A DNA stretch of 64,000 bases from Warburgia ugandensis (GCA_035236585.1 CP141127.1:66941495-67005494), one strand, 5' to 3'; shown: positions 34,548 to 47,461, counted from the first letter of the stretch. Translations and numbers: made by a program. The notes: generated by a model from the sequence alone, not told the origin.

Positions 34548-37500
34548 GTTGGTATTAGAGCTCAGTTTTATCCTTTCACAGCCAGTCCAGCATGTCCAAG
34601 GGTCATAGACAATCATGATAATTAAGAAGTAGTCTAAATAGAAGTAGTAGAGATGACTAGTGTGATAAATGATATTAATTCACAAAACATTTCACCATAA
34701 ATAAATAAGTGAAAAAGGAGATGGATCTAGCAAATACTTAGATGGCTTAAATCCTATCAAAACCATAGGAAATAAGGATTGTGGTGCAGTGGTGCAAATA
34801 GGGAAACTTCCATATGAATCAGATTATGATGAGAATGATGAATGAAGATATTAGTGAACTTATTAGTAGATTACTCTGACCCATAATAGATCAATCAAAG
34901 GTGAGAAAACTGAAAAACCTAGATGGCTATCTTACCATTATAAAGGATATCAGAATATGAGTACATTATCAAAAGGGATACAACATGAGTATGATAGGGG
35001 AGGTAAAAGACGGAATTTGAGAAGAGTGACAAAGAATTTGAGTATAATAGAGTCATTAGAAGATTTTGATGATAATCTAATAGGGATGACAGATCGGTGA
35101 TAAGAGATTGATCATGACATGAACCCTATGAGAGAGGTAATGCATGGACAGAGCATTAAGGTAATTATTAAGACACTGCATGGATTTATTAATAGTATAG
35201 ACTGATCAAGGATTTCAATGATATTAGTATAGTTTAGCATTTCTTAAAAGCATTCAGTTTATCATATCTATCAAGTAAAGGAGTAAATGTAGTATCGATC
35301 ATATGCAACAAAGCAAATGGAAACATTGATCTAAGAGGATAAAAGGAGGATTTTGACAAAATAAGAAGAAAAGAGAGAGAGAGAGAGAGAGAGATGCAAC
35401 TATAAGTATTCGATGAATATTGAATATTCAAAAGAAGAAGATCATGACTTTATTGAGGAAATAATAGATACATACAAATTTTTCATCTTGAATCATATGG
35501 GAAGATAAACTAATCAAATTCGAAGGAATAATAGTAGTTGAGTTGGTGATTTTATTGTAAAAGAGTATAATAGAGATAAGCATATGGGATTTAAGACTTT
35601 GAGTAGAGTATCAAATTTCAATGCTGCAAGAAATTTCCAAAGAAGAATGGTGATCAACTAGAAATTAAATTCTACAAGGGCTTTGATGTCTATATCAATT
35701 GTTGCAATTAAAATCTTATCAGATCCATTAGCTTATGAGGAACACCAGTGGACGTAATCCATAAAAAGGAAAAGTTGATGATATCCTACCTTGCTACTAT
35801 ATGATTCAATAAAGTTATATTGACAAAGGAAACAAGCCAGGACAACGACTTGCCCATTTGTTTTTCAACAACTAGGGTATCATCAAGGATCAATTTGATG
35901 TCTTGATAATGTAGAGAAAGATTGAAAGAGCAAGTACCTTAAGGCCATTATTTAGTCATTACCTTTGGAGTAATGTTGACTAAATAAAGGTATCCCACCC
36001 TAATTAATCAAATATGTTAGTAGCTATGAGACAATAGTCTAAGTTATGTACTAAGAGGGATGTTATAAGTACTTAGACATGAGTTTTTCCTAAAAGAAGT
36101 TACTTGTTAGACAAAGTCATTTGAGGGTCTGAGGTTAGTTAATTAAACTACGTCATGGAAGAGCTACGAGTACGATGAACACAGTGGCAACTGAGGCAGA
36201 AGTAAAAACAAGAAATGATCTAAACCAATGCCCAAGGTTTTCCAAAGTTTAATAGATACCATGGCAAACCGTAGAAATCACTTTGGGTCTGAAAGATTGT
36301 GCTGACTTGGATTAAAAAGAAAGGCAGATAAGCACCGATTGCTTTAGAGACCTTTGAGCTTATAACCTATATATTTGGAAAGAGATCAACAGGTAATCGA
36401 ATAAATTCTCTTTGTATGTGTAAGAAAATGTTCCATGCTTATCTAAGTGTTTTTCAAACGTGTTGATTTAATAGATTCAGCACAATTGATATGATAGCTA
36501 TTGAATGAGAATTATTGTTATAAGCTAAGTATGAGAAGGCACTTGAAAGATAAAATTTGAGGAATTGAGAGAATTTCTACTTAAGATTGAATGGTTGAGG
36601 ATGAAGCCTTGATAAAAGATTGAACAATATATTGATCTAGGGAATGGAAGGAGAAAAGTTGAGATAGCCAGCACATTATAAGGTAATATCTGATGTTAAA
36701 TTGCCTTTCAACGGAAAGTTAGTTATGTGCATATACCAAGTACGAAAAAACTCAATTGAAGGAATTTCCTAAGGACTAACTTTACTAGATCGAGTATAGG
36801 ACTTTTGGTTTGAAAGGTTACGAAGACAAGCATCAAGCAAGGAAAGGATAAAGAGGATAATGACCAAGGACTCAATCATGACCCAGTAAGTGGACTCTGT
36901 TATAGATAAGAGACTTTTGACATGAATATAAATATTGTTAGAAATCTGACTGAAAATTTTATGTGACTGGTGAGATAAGCCTCCGAACGAGAACATGCTA
37001 TCTATGATGATGAATCGACCATTAACATTTGACATGATTTTGAACAAATTCTTCAAGGAGAAAAACAGTTGATGGAGTCAACATCTATGCAACATGATAT
37101 ACAGTTCAACAATTCTAATTGCAGTATGTGATAGTATCACTGATGGAAGACGCTACTTGAATTGTTTCATGATTGTATTTCAAATATAACATTGTTTGAG
37201 GACCCAAGTCACCAATGAAAAGCGACAGACCATTGGAATACAAAGTTAGTAAAGGGTTTGGCTTTTATCATTGACATAATTAAACGAGACATGATACTAT
37301 ATCAGCTATTGAAGTATCTTGGGGAAAACATGAAGCAAAGAAAATAAGAAGCAAAGTTAGACATAACAAAAAGAATGGCACTTTTTGGGACTCTTACTAA
37401 TAACATATAGCCAACCTTTAGAAGGAGACATTGATGATGAATAGATCACTAAATTGAAGATAAGAGGAAAAAACGAGACTATCCCATGCTATTCAAAATG

Positions 37501-38059
37501 GAATATGAGAAATAAGATGATATGATCTCAAAGAAGTATGGAGTAATTTATACATGAGTAGAAGAGTATGGCCATCTGAGGAAACTATCCTCTATATGAT
37601 AAGAGGAGTATGAGCACCTAAGGATTCATAGCTATACGAACTACAGCTATAAACCGGTATTGCTAAACTAGCAAGTATGGGACTATGTATCAGAGTATGC
37701 AGCAAAAGCGGCCCTTATATACTTAAAGTAAATAGATAAGATATACTAACATTTTCTATGTAAGGCCTTGTAGAAGGAATTATAAAGATGATAAATTGAG
37801 AATGTGCCTAGGATCGGTTGCAAGATAGTATGAACATAATTTCAAGGACAACATTACCCTAATTATTAACCCAATTGGAGTATTGGATGATCGAATAATG
37901 GACTATTCGACAAAAGAAGTATGGAATGAAGCAAAGGAATTTTCTTAGTTCGAGTTCTAAGGGAGTCCTCAGGAAGAATATGTCCATCAAGAAGATAGCT
38001 GACTTGAAGGTAATAATTTGTGGAATTTTGAGGACGAAATTCATTGAAGGGGATAATGA
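34548..38059 (+). other. Internal region of element D, no recognisable gene
   Basis: About 3.5 kb of purine-rich, AT-rich DNA. I checked all frames shown by eye and saw no zinc knuckle, protease, RT, RNase H or integrase motif. A GA microsatellite is at 35372-35394. Only the last 60 bases carry a hint of pol (FEDEI) and the likely polypurine tract. Confidence 0.6.
35372..35394. repeat. (GA)n microsatellite
   Basis: About eleven GA units in the interior of D. Confidence 0.95.
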
Positions 38060-39660
38060 TGTAATGACTAGAACATTTAATGCTATTTTCTCATCACTTT
38101 TACTAAATTGAGAGAGAAATTGATTAATTTGGAAATTATATAGAATTAACTATATTAAATGTTCTATTTTAATTAAAATATGAAACAAAGGAATTTGTGA
38201 GAAAAATTAGCACCATTAGATTTTAAGTTTGAAATGGAATCCAACGCCTCAAAGAACACTAAAAACAAAGTTCGTATGAAGAAGTTATAAGCGTTTAAAG
38301 ATGGAGGGTAGAACTGTAATTTGACAGCAAAATGACTAAGACTTGAAAACACAAGGGGCCGTTTTACTAACGGCACCCCCCTAGGTCATCTTATTCCTCC
38401 AGCCACTGACTTTTTAGCACCGCCTCTGCAAGGCGGCATAGGAAGAAATGGCAGCACCGCCATTGGGCAGCATTGCCTTCAATGGCTATAAAAAGCCCGC
38501 TTCCCCCTCTCACTCCGATCATCTTTTTTCCCCATCTTCTCCGGTCGTTTCAGACTAGGGTGGCAGCTACTTTTTCAGCAAAAAACCCTCCTCTAGCTTC
38601 TCTACAATCTCTGGCACCGGCCTAGGTTCTTCCTTCGGGCTGGCCGTCCTTCCCCCTCTTTTTCTCCCCCTTCTTCCTCTGGTCGCACCGGAACTATGGG
38701 TTTTTCCCTTCTTTGAGTTTTTCGGCAAAAAAGGGTGCTGCATCACGAAAAGAGGGCACCATCTCTAGCTGCCTAGGTAAGTCCCCATCACCCTCTCTTA
38801 GTTTCCCCTCTCTTCCCAGCCCAGATCCTCGTTGGATCTGGCATTTTTTTGGCCCAAAACTGCCAGAGAAGGTGGGTTCGTTCCAGAACCCCGACTCAAT
38901 CATCCTAGGGACATGGCACACAACATGCGCCCATGACGCCGTCCCTGGCACAGCCTTCCAGTGTATGCAACATGCAGGGGCGGGTCTTGGTTCGACCAGG
39001 GTGCGCGAGCACCCCCGGGAGCCATGACGCACCCGCACCCGTGGAGAAGATATGTCTGTGTAACGTAGTCCAAGACACGCACCCTAGGGTGCCCTTCGGG
39101 CATGCACATGCGTGAGAACATAGTCACAGTTTTGGTTCGATTGGGATGAGCACGCGCCCTGGGAACCATGACATGCGGGTCCTACACAGAGAATTCTGGT
39201 TCGCCCATTAATGCGCAACATTAAAAATGCAATTAAAGAGACTATATATTGATGATACGAACCTAATGAAACTATAAAAGTTAAGGTTAGAGGCCTATTT
39301 AATATGGCTATAGTCTAAACACTATAGACATCTCATAGATCTACAAGATCAAAGATGATCAAACTTCATAGATTGATTTGTTAGGTCTATTAGGACACCA
39401 ATGTGCCTCAATCCAGTCTAAGTTACACACATCCATCTTGAACTTATAGGTCTGACTGTTCAACTCAAATACAAACTTGTTCTAAGCATTAGGACAGGCA
39501 ATCTATGAGATCTAGCCTAGGAACACATTTAAGCAATGACCTATAACTTAAAAGGTAGATCTAATCGTTAGTCTATCAGTCTAAGTAATGATCTACCAAG
39601 AATGGAAAATAATATTGGGATCCTTGTTATTCATTAATATCGAGGGTTTATGAAGATGGG
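38060..39660 (+). repeat. 3' LTR of element D, left part
   Basis: It starts TGTAATGACTAG and aligns with 32708-33650. It carries the CACCGCC module and TATA box (38418-38494) and a donor-like GTAAGT (38777-38782). From about 39080 it contains sequence that the 5' LTR lacks. It is interrupted at 39660 by an E solo LTR. Confidence 0.85.
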
Positions 39661-40035
39661 TGTAATGACTCCAATTTTGTAACATTAAAATCCCAAGTTA
39701 GCAATGAAAAGTCATTTTTTGGAAATAAGGGTATTTTGGTCATTTCACTATTCACCTTGACTGAACCCAGAAATTTGGTCCTGAAAATGGTACCATTAGG
39801 TGTGCCTCAGAAAAATGAATCCAACAAGACCAAAATCACCTAAAACGGAGTTAAAATGAGCAAGTTATGGCCTTTGAAGTTCAGGGGCAAAAATGTAATT
39901 TTTACCAAAAAATGGATTTAGCCTGGAAAACATAGGGGGCCGTTTTGATACGGGCACCCTTCATCTTCAACCTCTTAGAGGGTTCTAGAACGGCAGTGAT
40001 TGAAGGAGAAATCACTGCCATCTTGGAGGTTTCTC

Positions 40036-40095
40036 CACCGCCATTCAAGGGCGGTGAGAGCCCCCTCCAGAACCCTCTTATAGCTCTATAAATAG
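40036..40095 (+). promoter_or_regulatory. E LTR core promoter (copy in D)
   Basis: CACCGCC at 40036-40042 and GGCGGTG at 40050-40056 form an inverted repeat 30 bases before TATAAATAG (40087-40095). Confidence 0.6.
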
Positions 40096-40198
40096 AGCTC
40101 TTGGGCGCCTCTAATGGCAGGCCAAAAGCTTGAAAAAAACCCATTTTGGAGAAGCAACCAAGAGGAGAAACGTGGAGAAAAACCCAGCAACAAGCCAG

Positions 40199-40861
40199 GT
40201 ATGCCCAAGATCCCTCAAAACCCGTCTTCACATTAGTCCTAGGCTCAGTTTCCTTAAGACCCAGGGACGATCCCTGGGCCGCACTGGTTCGACAGGGTTG
40301 AACCAGGGCATCCCAAGGACGCCCCGGTCCCCCAACGAACAGAACAACCCCCCTGGACGAAACGCGTCATCCGCGTTCAAGAGAACTAAATAGGCGTGTC
40401 CGTGGACGCGCCGCAAATGAAAAACCGGGTGAGAAATCCAGCGCGTCTGCAGACACGCCTGCTGGGGCGCATGTCGCTAACGCGCAACACGCTAGCATTC
40501 TAGGATTTCCACCTCTTAAAGGCCCTTATGTACATGTGATACTAAAAAGCTTATAACTTGAGATCTAGAGCTCCGATTGAGGTGCCGTGAAAGGCGTTGT
40601 GTCCGTATCGATGACGCGGACACACCAAAAATATAAAATCTCTGATCAAGGCCCAATATAAGGTGGGTACGACTCTTAGAATAGGATGGTGGCATGTGGC
40701 CACTAGACCTTTGGAAAACTGATGATACCAAGGCCCAATTAGGACCTTAGGACACCCATAGGCATGGGGATGAACCCTTAATGCCTAAGTAATAAGACCA
40801 ACCACTCTAAAACCTATAAAAGATAGGCCAAACTAACCTTGATTCCCCAAACCATGTTCAA
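40199..40861 (+). other. Intron-like block in the E LTR (copy in D)
   Basis: It begins GTATGCCCAAGATCC after CAAGCCAG and ends before AGCATACGAGG. The same block in E (60241-61017) has GT and AG ends. It is absent, exactly between these points, from the solo LTR at 15256-17168. It is richer in CG than its surroundings. Confidence 0.6.
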
Positions 40862-42187
40862 GAGCATACGAGGACAAAGGGGTTAGCGCGACCTAGCCAG
40901 GTAGGTGCTCTATTGCTATTAGACTTTTTAAAAGAGCCATGATTGTTTTAAGAATGCATGTTTTAAGTATATGACTTGTTTAGCATGACTTAATTCAGCA
41001 TATATATGATAAATGCTTTATGCATAGATATGTTTTGCAAATAATTGCATATACATTATGCATAGATATGTTTTGCAAACAATTGTATACATTGTATGAT
41101 TTGTGAGCATTGAGTTTTTGAAAGATTGCATGTCCTTGAGGATTACCAAAAGATGCTGGAGTGCCCAAAAGACACTGGGTAGGCAGTTGTGAGGGCCAGG
41201 CAGTTGTGAGGGACCCAAAGAGGACAGGTTTTGAAAAAGAGGTTTTCGCTTGTTTGATCTGATTATGATGTGGGTTGATAAGCTCGTGGGCGCTATGTTG
41301 AGAGGTTTGGGTTAGCCTCCAGCCTCTACCACTATTAGGTGGATGGCTACCACGCCCAAAAAGGGCAACATCCCTACGTCGACTGCATGTGGTACAGGGG
41401 GCTACCACTGGTGTCACGGCACTGGGTCGACGTGTCATAGGCCCCATTGAGGTTATGACCGAGTGTCCTTAGGTACCCGGGGACCACACGGCGGCGAGGT
41501 CGTAGGCATAGTTGGACCCTATGGCTTTGTGGACTTATTTGCATTGCATATGGCATGATATGAGGTTGGTCGACCATACCATACTAGATAGCCATCAGTT
41601 GGATTCAATGAAGCATCTTATGCATGTCGTTATGTTATGATATATATGATACTTTCGACTTGGTTTGTGCGATTCTTTAAGTCGTTAATATTTCAATTTG
41701 ACAATGGTTTTTGATGTTGATATTAAGCATGAGTGTTCAAACATGTACATGTCTTGAAAGAGCATATGATTTTAAATATAGCATGCACTGTAAAACTAGT
41801 AGTGATGGACTCCTACTGAGTATAGTATATACTCACCCAATCCTCAACATTTTTTAGACACAAAGTAAATACTTGAGGGCAAGGAACGCTTGTGATAGAA
41901 GACACCCAGACTAAGTGCAAGTAAGTAAACCCCTACCTTATCTTTCAATGTTACTTGATTGTAGTTACTCTCTATAGCTGAGGCTGTGACTAACACTTTC
42001 TTGGGAATAATGTTGACTTAAAACTTTGCCATGGCTAGATAATTGGAAAATGTGTTTTAACACTCGGGGTTTTATACAAAAGATTGTTTTCCAAAACGAA
42101 AAAGATTTTCATGCATTTCATATTTATAAAACAAGAGATCTCTCCTTTTTATCAAATTTGCATCATGCAAAAACCCGGGTCATCACA

Positions 42188-43883
42188 ATGGGTCAGGGTC
42201 GAATAATGAAGAACTCAATCCAAGGAACATCGAGATAGGTAGTCTGATACTACTACATTTTAATGCATTTCCAAACATACTTGATTTGTAGGTAGTCTGA
42301 TACTACTAAGTTTTTAAATGCATCTTAAACTCTGACTTGCCTTTATTACCGTTTTTAGCATGCTTTTAAGATATGATGCTCTTATGGGGGTATGCAAACT
42401 TGTCTTCATAACTTATGTCCTTGAAGCACTTGAATCTATCACCATATATAGCATGCTTTTTGATGCGATGTAATGTTCTTATACTAGCATGCGGAATTGT
42501 CTTCATGTTTTATAGCTTTGAATGCAATATTAGCATGAACTGATTTTATGCATTGATCGCATGGTTGAAAAGAGATGGATAAATTACATGATTTCGATGA
42601 GTGAGATTAAGGATTACCATGTCTTATAAATCATCTCATACTACCAACACATGATGCATAACCTTGAAGGTTAACAAAAGACGCTGGAGTGCCCAAAAGA
42701 CACTGGTTAAGCAATATGAGGGCCAGGCAGTGCGAGGGTCCCAAAGAGAACATTTTTTTTTTCGGGATGATGAGCCTGGTGGGTACTATACTGAGAGGTT
42801 GTTTATGTACGAGGTTGGCCTCCAGGCCTCTACCACAAAAAGTGGATGGTATCGCTGCAAAAAAGGCATTATCCCTTCCCTGACTGCTGTGGTAAACAGG
42901 GACGACCACTGGAGGTGTTCACGACACCCTTTTTAGGGATGCCATAGTCACCGTGGAGGCTATGGTGGGTTAGTCTCTAGATACTGGAGACGCATGATTC
43001 CAGCTGTGTGCTGATCGTGAGCATAGTGACCCTATGATTTTAGTGTGATCGATATGCATATAGCATTGAAATGGTCGTATATGAGTATTCGTGACTAATC
43101 GGCGTGATGTGTTCACCGAGAGACAGGCCATATGCATGATACTTATAGTGATACCAGCATCTACTTAGAATAAGGACTATTTTAAGAGTTTCATGATTAT
43201 TATATTTGACTCGCTGGTTTGATGCATTTTCTGAGATCTTCGTATATGGATCTATTGATTTCTATTTTATGATTTTGATCATATTAATATCGTTGAATAC
43301 TAGATTTCGATAAAGGATTCTATGATTGAAATTGCATCAATAAGTTTATGTTTTATGCATAACTATGCATGTTTACACAAAAGGGAATCACTGATGTTTT
43401 ACATGAAAAGCTCTTGGAATCATGAATGTTGCCTACCGTGTTTTCAAAATAGTAATATCAAATTACCTACTGGGTATGATAAAAATACTCACCCAAATAT
43501 ATTATTTTTTAGATTAGCTCCACTCACGAGTAGCAGAAGCATCAGGAAATGTTAATACTAAGATCAAGTAAATGAAGAAGAGACAAGTATGAATGTAAGT
43601 AAACTCTCTACCCCTTTGGACATGTATCTATACTTACTACAATTGGGCTGTGAGCTGTGATTGGATGCACCTGGGAAGACATTTATGATTACAGTAATTT
43701 TCAAAACTACTTTGTTTGTTGTGAAAGCAAATGACACTTGAGGTTTTTAAAATGAGTTTAAAGCAAAAGATTTTTCTGCTACATTGCATTGTTTTTCTAA
43801 AAATGTTTTCAAATAGGGATGCATCCCACCCTAGGAATTAGATATTGCATTTAAAAATGCATGGGAAAACCTGGGTCGTCACA
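42188..43883 (+). repeat. 3' LTR of element D, right part
   Basis: It ends GGGTCGTCACA at 43883. From about 42985 it aligns with 33650-34547 of the 5' LTR. 42200-42980 is absent from the 5' LTR but resembles part of E-family LTRs (AAAAGACGCTGGAGTGCCC, GTGGAGGCTATG), showing that D and E LTRs share ancestry. Frames at 42664-42936 and 43322-43555 are chance. Confidence 0.82.
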
Positions 43884-44257
43884 TGAATAACTTGTTAGGG
43901 GCAGCTCTAATCATTGATACGTCCAAGTGGGGCCCTTATGTGGAGCCACTCCCTCCTTTAGAGTCTTTTCCCATACCCTCATAGAGCAAACACCTTCTTA
44001 GGCCCTAAAACCCTTGCCTAACAATCTCAAAGATTAATACCTTCGCCTAGATGAAACCTTACCCATCATAATAGCATTAAACTTAGATAAGGACCAAGAA
44101 GGAAAACTTCTTAATGTTCTTGAGGAACATAAGACTGCTCTAGGGTGGACCACAGGAGACATCAAATGGATTAGTCCAACTGTATGCATATATAAGATAC
44201 ACCTAGAAGAAAATGCAAAACCATCTAGTAAAACCCAAAAATGACTAAATCCCCACA
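43884..44257 (+). pseudogene. Element C, PR-RT linker relic after D
   Basis: It includes LGAALIIDTSKWGPYVEPLP and ENAKPSSKTQK-like residues, matching A at 12255-11950 (minus). It proves that C continues after D. It stops abruptly at the junction with element I. Confidence 0.7.
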
Positions 44258-45282
44258 TGTTTTATGTGCTAGTGATCTAATCCTATTGGCAAATTGCCAC
44301 TTCTATGGATGATGAGGTCTTGAGGACTATATTGGTGATTTTCCTTTGTCTGAATGCCCACTTGTGCCTATATCCTCTTTCCATTATGTCTATCTTCCAA
44401 TGTCCTCTAATAATCCTTCTCAAAAGGAGAAGCAAACTCTAATGCCTTTGCTATAGTATCAAGTTGAAACCCTATACTTATATTTCTCAAACTTGGGTTT
44501 AATTTGTAAACGAATTTCTCCGCAGCCTTGGTCTCTGTGGTACATATCGTGGGTGCAAATCTACTAAGACAAGTAAATTTGTTCTCATATTGTGTTATCA
44601 TTTCCTTGCTCCAAATTCATGAGTTCTCTTTCTTTTTCTTTTTCTTTTGGCACATGTCTTGGGAAATACTTTTCATAGAATACAGTTTTATATTCGTCCC
44701 AAGGAATGACATCTTTTCCTTCAAAATTTACTTGCTTAGTTTTTTCCCACAAAAAGGCCACTTCTCCTGTCATAACCTTCTCTACTTCCAAAATCCACTT
44801 CTTTACTTAGTAGGATTCGTCCTCTCTAAAGAATGATGGGGCCAGCTTCTTGAATCATTCTAGTTGGGCTTCTACTCTTTCATCAGCTTTATCAGATATT
44901 GTTGTTCTAGTTGTTATTTATACTTGTAGTTGATTCTTGAAAACTGGCCTACGTGTTGCATGAACGTCTGTACAGTCTCATTTGATGGAGTTCCTTGCTC
45001 AAGGAAGTTGGTAAAATTATTCTTGTTCCTAAGGCCCATACGTTTACTCCTCTTATGTGGCATTTCTGTAATTTCACATGTACAAAACTCTAATTGAGTA
45101 CTTGATACTCTAGTTATCCATATTTTCAATGTGATATCTACTTTCAATCTATGCTAATCCTTTGTAAGTAATCTCTCTAATGACTCACACTAGGATAAAA
45201 ATTTCTCTTAATATTGTTGACAATTCATGATTTTACATTTGTAATTGGTTATGAATTAGATGAACCTAGGCTCTATTACCAA
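44258..45282 (-). pseudogene. Tekay-like gag relic, unit 1 of element I
   Basis: 44585-44791 includes WDEYKTVFYEKYFPRHV and NLEQGN. 44407-44601 includes YENKFTCLSRFAP and KLNPSLRN. 44914-45147 covers the start region. These are parts of the retrotransposon-gag domain as in E (62772-63180). The primer-site-like TTGGTAATAGAGCC lies near 45270-45283 on the minus strand. Broken. Confidence 0.75.
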
Positions 45283-45627
45283 CTGTGACAAACCAGGTTT
45301 TTATGGTACTTTTTAAGTACAAAATACATTTAACATAGCAAGATGGATCTCTATTGAAAACCATTTTAGAAAATCAAATAATATTAGAAGAATATTTTTC
45401 TTTTAAATTCATTCATAAAACCCCGAGTGTTATTTTTCTTTTTTCAAAAGAAGGATTTTCAGTGACTCATTAGACACACCATACTCAGTGGATAATCTAA
45501 TGCTACAAAATAGAAATCACAACATACACATACAATGATTTGAAGAGACGTTTTCTTGATGATAAAATTACATGGCACAAGCCATCATATGGAATGCCTG
45601 GATGATGGTACTTGCACCGTGGGCATG
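45283..45627 (-). repeat. Short LTR fragment between gag units of element I
   Basis: It ends AACCTGGTTTGTCACA on the minus strand at 45283 and matches two separated parts of the long LTR (46731-46880 and about 47235-47370). It serves as the LTR end for gag unit 1. Confidence 0.65.
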
Positions 45628-46730
45628 TTTTATGTACTAGTGATATATTCCTATTGTCAAATTGCCACTTCTATGGATGATGAGGTCTTGAGGACTATAT
45701 TGGTCATTTTCCTTTGTTGAAATGCCCACTTGTGCATATATCCTTTTTACATTTCTGTCAATGTTCCAATATCCTCTAATAATCCTTCTCAAAATGAGAA
45801 GCGAACTCTTCTATCTTTGCCATAGTATCAAGTTGAAACCCTATAACACTATTTCTCAAACTAGGGTTTAATCCGTCAATGAATATCTCTATAGCCTTGG
45901 CCTCTATGGTACATACCATGAGTGCAAATCTATGAAGACAAGTAAATTTGTTCTCCTATTGTGTGACAATAGAATTTCCTTGCCCCAAATTCATGAGTTC
46001 TCTCTCCTTTTCTTTTTGTACATGTCTTAGGAAATACTATTCATAAAAGACAATTTTAAATTTGTCCCAAGGAATGACATCTTTTCCTTCAAAATTTACT
46101 TGCTCAGATATTTCCCACCAAAAGGCCACTTCTCCTGTTAAGATAAAGAAAGCCATTACTACCTTTTTTTATTCTCTGAAATTTTCATTGCTTTCATGAC
46201 CTTCTCTACTTCAAAAATTCATTTCTCTACTAAGTAGGATTCATCCTCTCTAGCAAATGATGGGGCTAACTTCTTGAATCTTTCTAGTTGAGCTTATGCT
46301 CTTTCATCAGCTTTATCAGATGTGGTTGTTCTAGTTGTTATTCGTACTTGTGGCTGATTCTCGAAAAACTAGCCTATGTGCTACATGAACATCAGCACAG
46401 TCTCAATTGCTGGAACTCCTTGCTGAAGGAAGTTGGCAGGATTATTCTTGTTCTTAGGGCCCATATGTTTACTCCTCTTATGTGGCATTTCTGCAATTTC
46501 ACATGTACACAACTCTAATTGAGTACTTATGCTCTAGTTATCCATGTTTTCAATGTGGCATTTACTTTCAATTTACACTAATCCTTTATAAGCACTCTCT
46601 CTAATTACTCATACTAGGATAGAAATTTCTCTTAATACTATTGACTATTCATGATTTTTCATTTGTAATTAGCTATGAATGACATTTAACAAAGTGAGAT
46701 CAATGTCTATTGAAAAGGAGTGTGACAACT
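45628..46730 (-). pseudogene. Tekay-like gag relic, unit 2 of element I
   Basis: Near copy of 44258-45282 through its whole length (for example CCTCTAATAATCCTTCTCAA on the plus strand in both). It is followed upstream by the long LTR, whose end GTTGTCACA is at 46731. Plus-strand frames such as 46288-46518 are shadows. Broken. Confidence 0.7.
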
Positions 46731-47380
46731 CAGGTTTTTAAAACACTTTTTAAATATAAAAGACATTTAACATAGTGATATCAATCTCTATTGAAAACCA
46801 TGTTAGAAAATCAAATAATAGTAGAAGAATCTTTTTCTTTTAAATTCATTCATAAAAACCCTGAGTGTCATTTTTCTTTTCTCAAAACAAGGATTTTCTT
46901 TGAAATGACTACTATATTTCTACCAAAAATCCAGCAGAGTTTTCTTTATTTTTCATACCTAAGACATTTAAAGCATGTGGTGCAATGTTCTTGATAAACA
47001 TTCATTTAAATTTTAAACATAATTGGAAACTCTGTCTGCTTTTCAAATACATTTGACATAGCCCAATTACAAATTAAATCACATATAAGATCAAAATATC
47101 ACCTAATAGTCAACATAGATTGTGTTTCTTAATGAAACTCTAGATTACCTCTTTTCTTGAAATCATCAAGTGGTTTTCTTAGAATCTAAATATCCTTTAT
47201 AGTTCTTTTCGAGCTGATCTGTGGTAAAAATGATAGGGTTAGTATACAATATACACAGTAGATAATGCAATACTACAAAACTGAAATCACGGCATACATA
47301 TAAAATGATTTGAAGAGAGATTTTCATGATGATAAAATCACTTGGCACAAGCCATCACATGGAATGCATCATAAGCACAC

Positions 47381-47382
<2 letters not shown>

Positions 47383-47411
<29 letters not shown>

Positions 47412-47461
47412 TGTATGTATGTATGTATGTATGTATGTATGTATGTATGTATGTATGTATA
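47383..47461. repeat. (ATGT)n microsatellite
   Basis: About nineteen tetranucleotide units. The Met-Tyr-Val-Cys repeats in all three plus frames come from it and are not proteins. Confidence 0.97.

Larger units (their letters stand above)
39656..42192 (+). repeat. E-family solo LTR with 5-bp target duplication (intron-containing form)
   Basis: The LTR runs 39661-42187 (2,527 bp), TGTAATGACTCC to GTCATCACA, flanked by ATGGG at 39656-39660 and 42188-42192. No primer site or internal region follows, so it is a solo LTR. It contains TATAAATAG (40087-40095) and the intron-like block (about 40199-40861). A tandem unit of about 43 bp (TATGCATAGATATGTTTTGC) occurs twice near 41020-41085; the solo LTR at 15256 has one. 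It is inserted in the 3' LTR of D. Confidence 0.93.
32703..43888 (+). mobile_element. Element D: Tekay-related LTR element without clear coding region
   Basis: It is inserted in C with 5-bp flanks TTAAT (32703-32707) and TGAAT (43884-43888). 5' LTR 32708-34547; 3' LTR 38060-43883, split by an E-family solo LTR. The initiator-Met-tRNA primer site TTGGTATTAGAGCTC is at 34549-34563. The internal part is only about 3.5 kb and shows no gag, RT or integrase motif. Just before the 3' LTR, FEDEI and a purine-rich GAAGGGGATAATGA recall the end of Del/Tekay pol and its polypurine tract. It is probably a non-autonomous (LARD-like) or badly decayed relative of E. By eye, LTR starts differ at about 11 of 180 bases. 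Confidence 0.8.
27057..44257 (+). mobile_element. Athila-like element C, interrupted by D and truncated by I
   Basis: 5' LTR (27057-29105), primer site, leader (to about 30480), gag relic (about 30480-32140), protease region (32210-32707), nested element D, then the PR-RT linker (43884-44257), where it ends against element I. It is the same lineage as A and B, on the plus strand. Residues rejoin across D as expected from A, which shows that D is a simple insertion. Many breaks. No 3' LTR that clearly belongs to it is in the window; H (55676-57209) is related but more diverged. Confidence 0.8.

Noticed and set aside
42200-42310. Short direct repeat GGTAGTCTGATACTACTA as a possible target duplication
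   Set aside because: It is 18 bases, inside the 3' LTR of D, and no element lies between the copies; a local duplication is enough.
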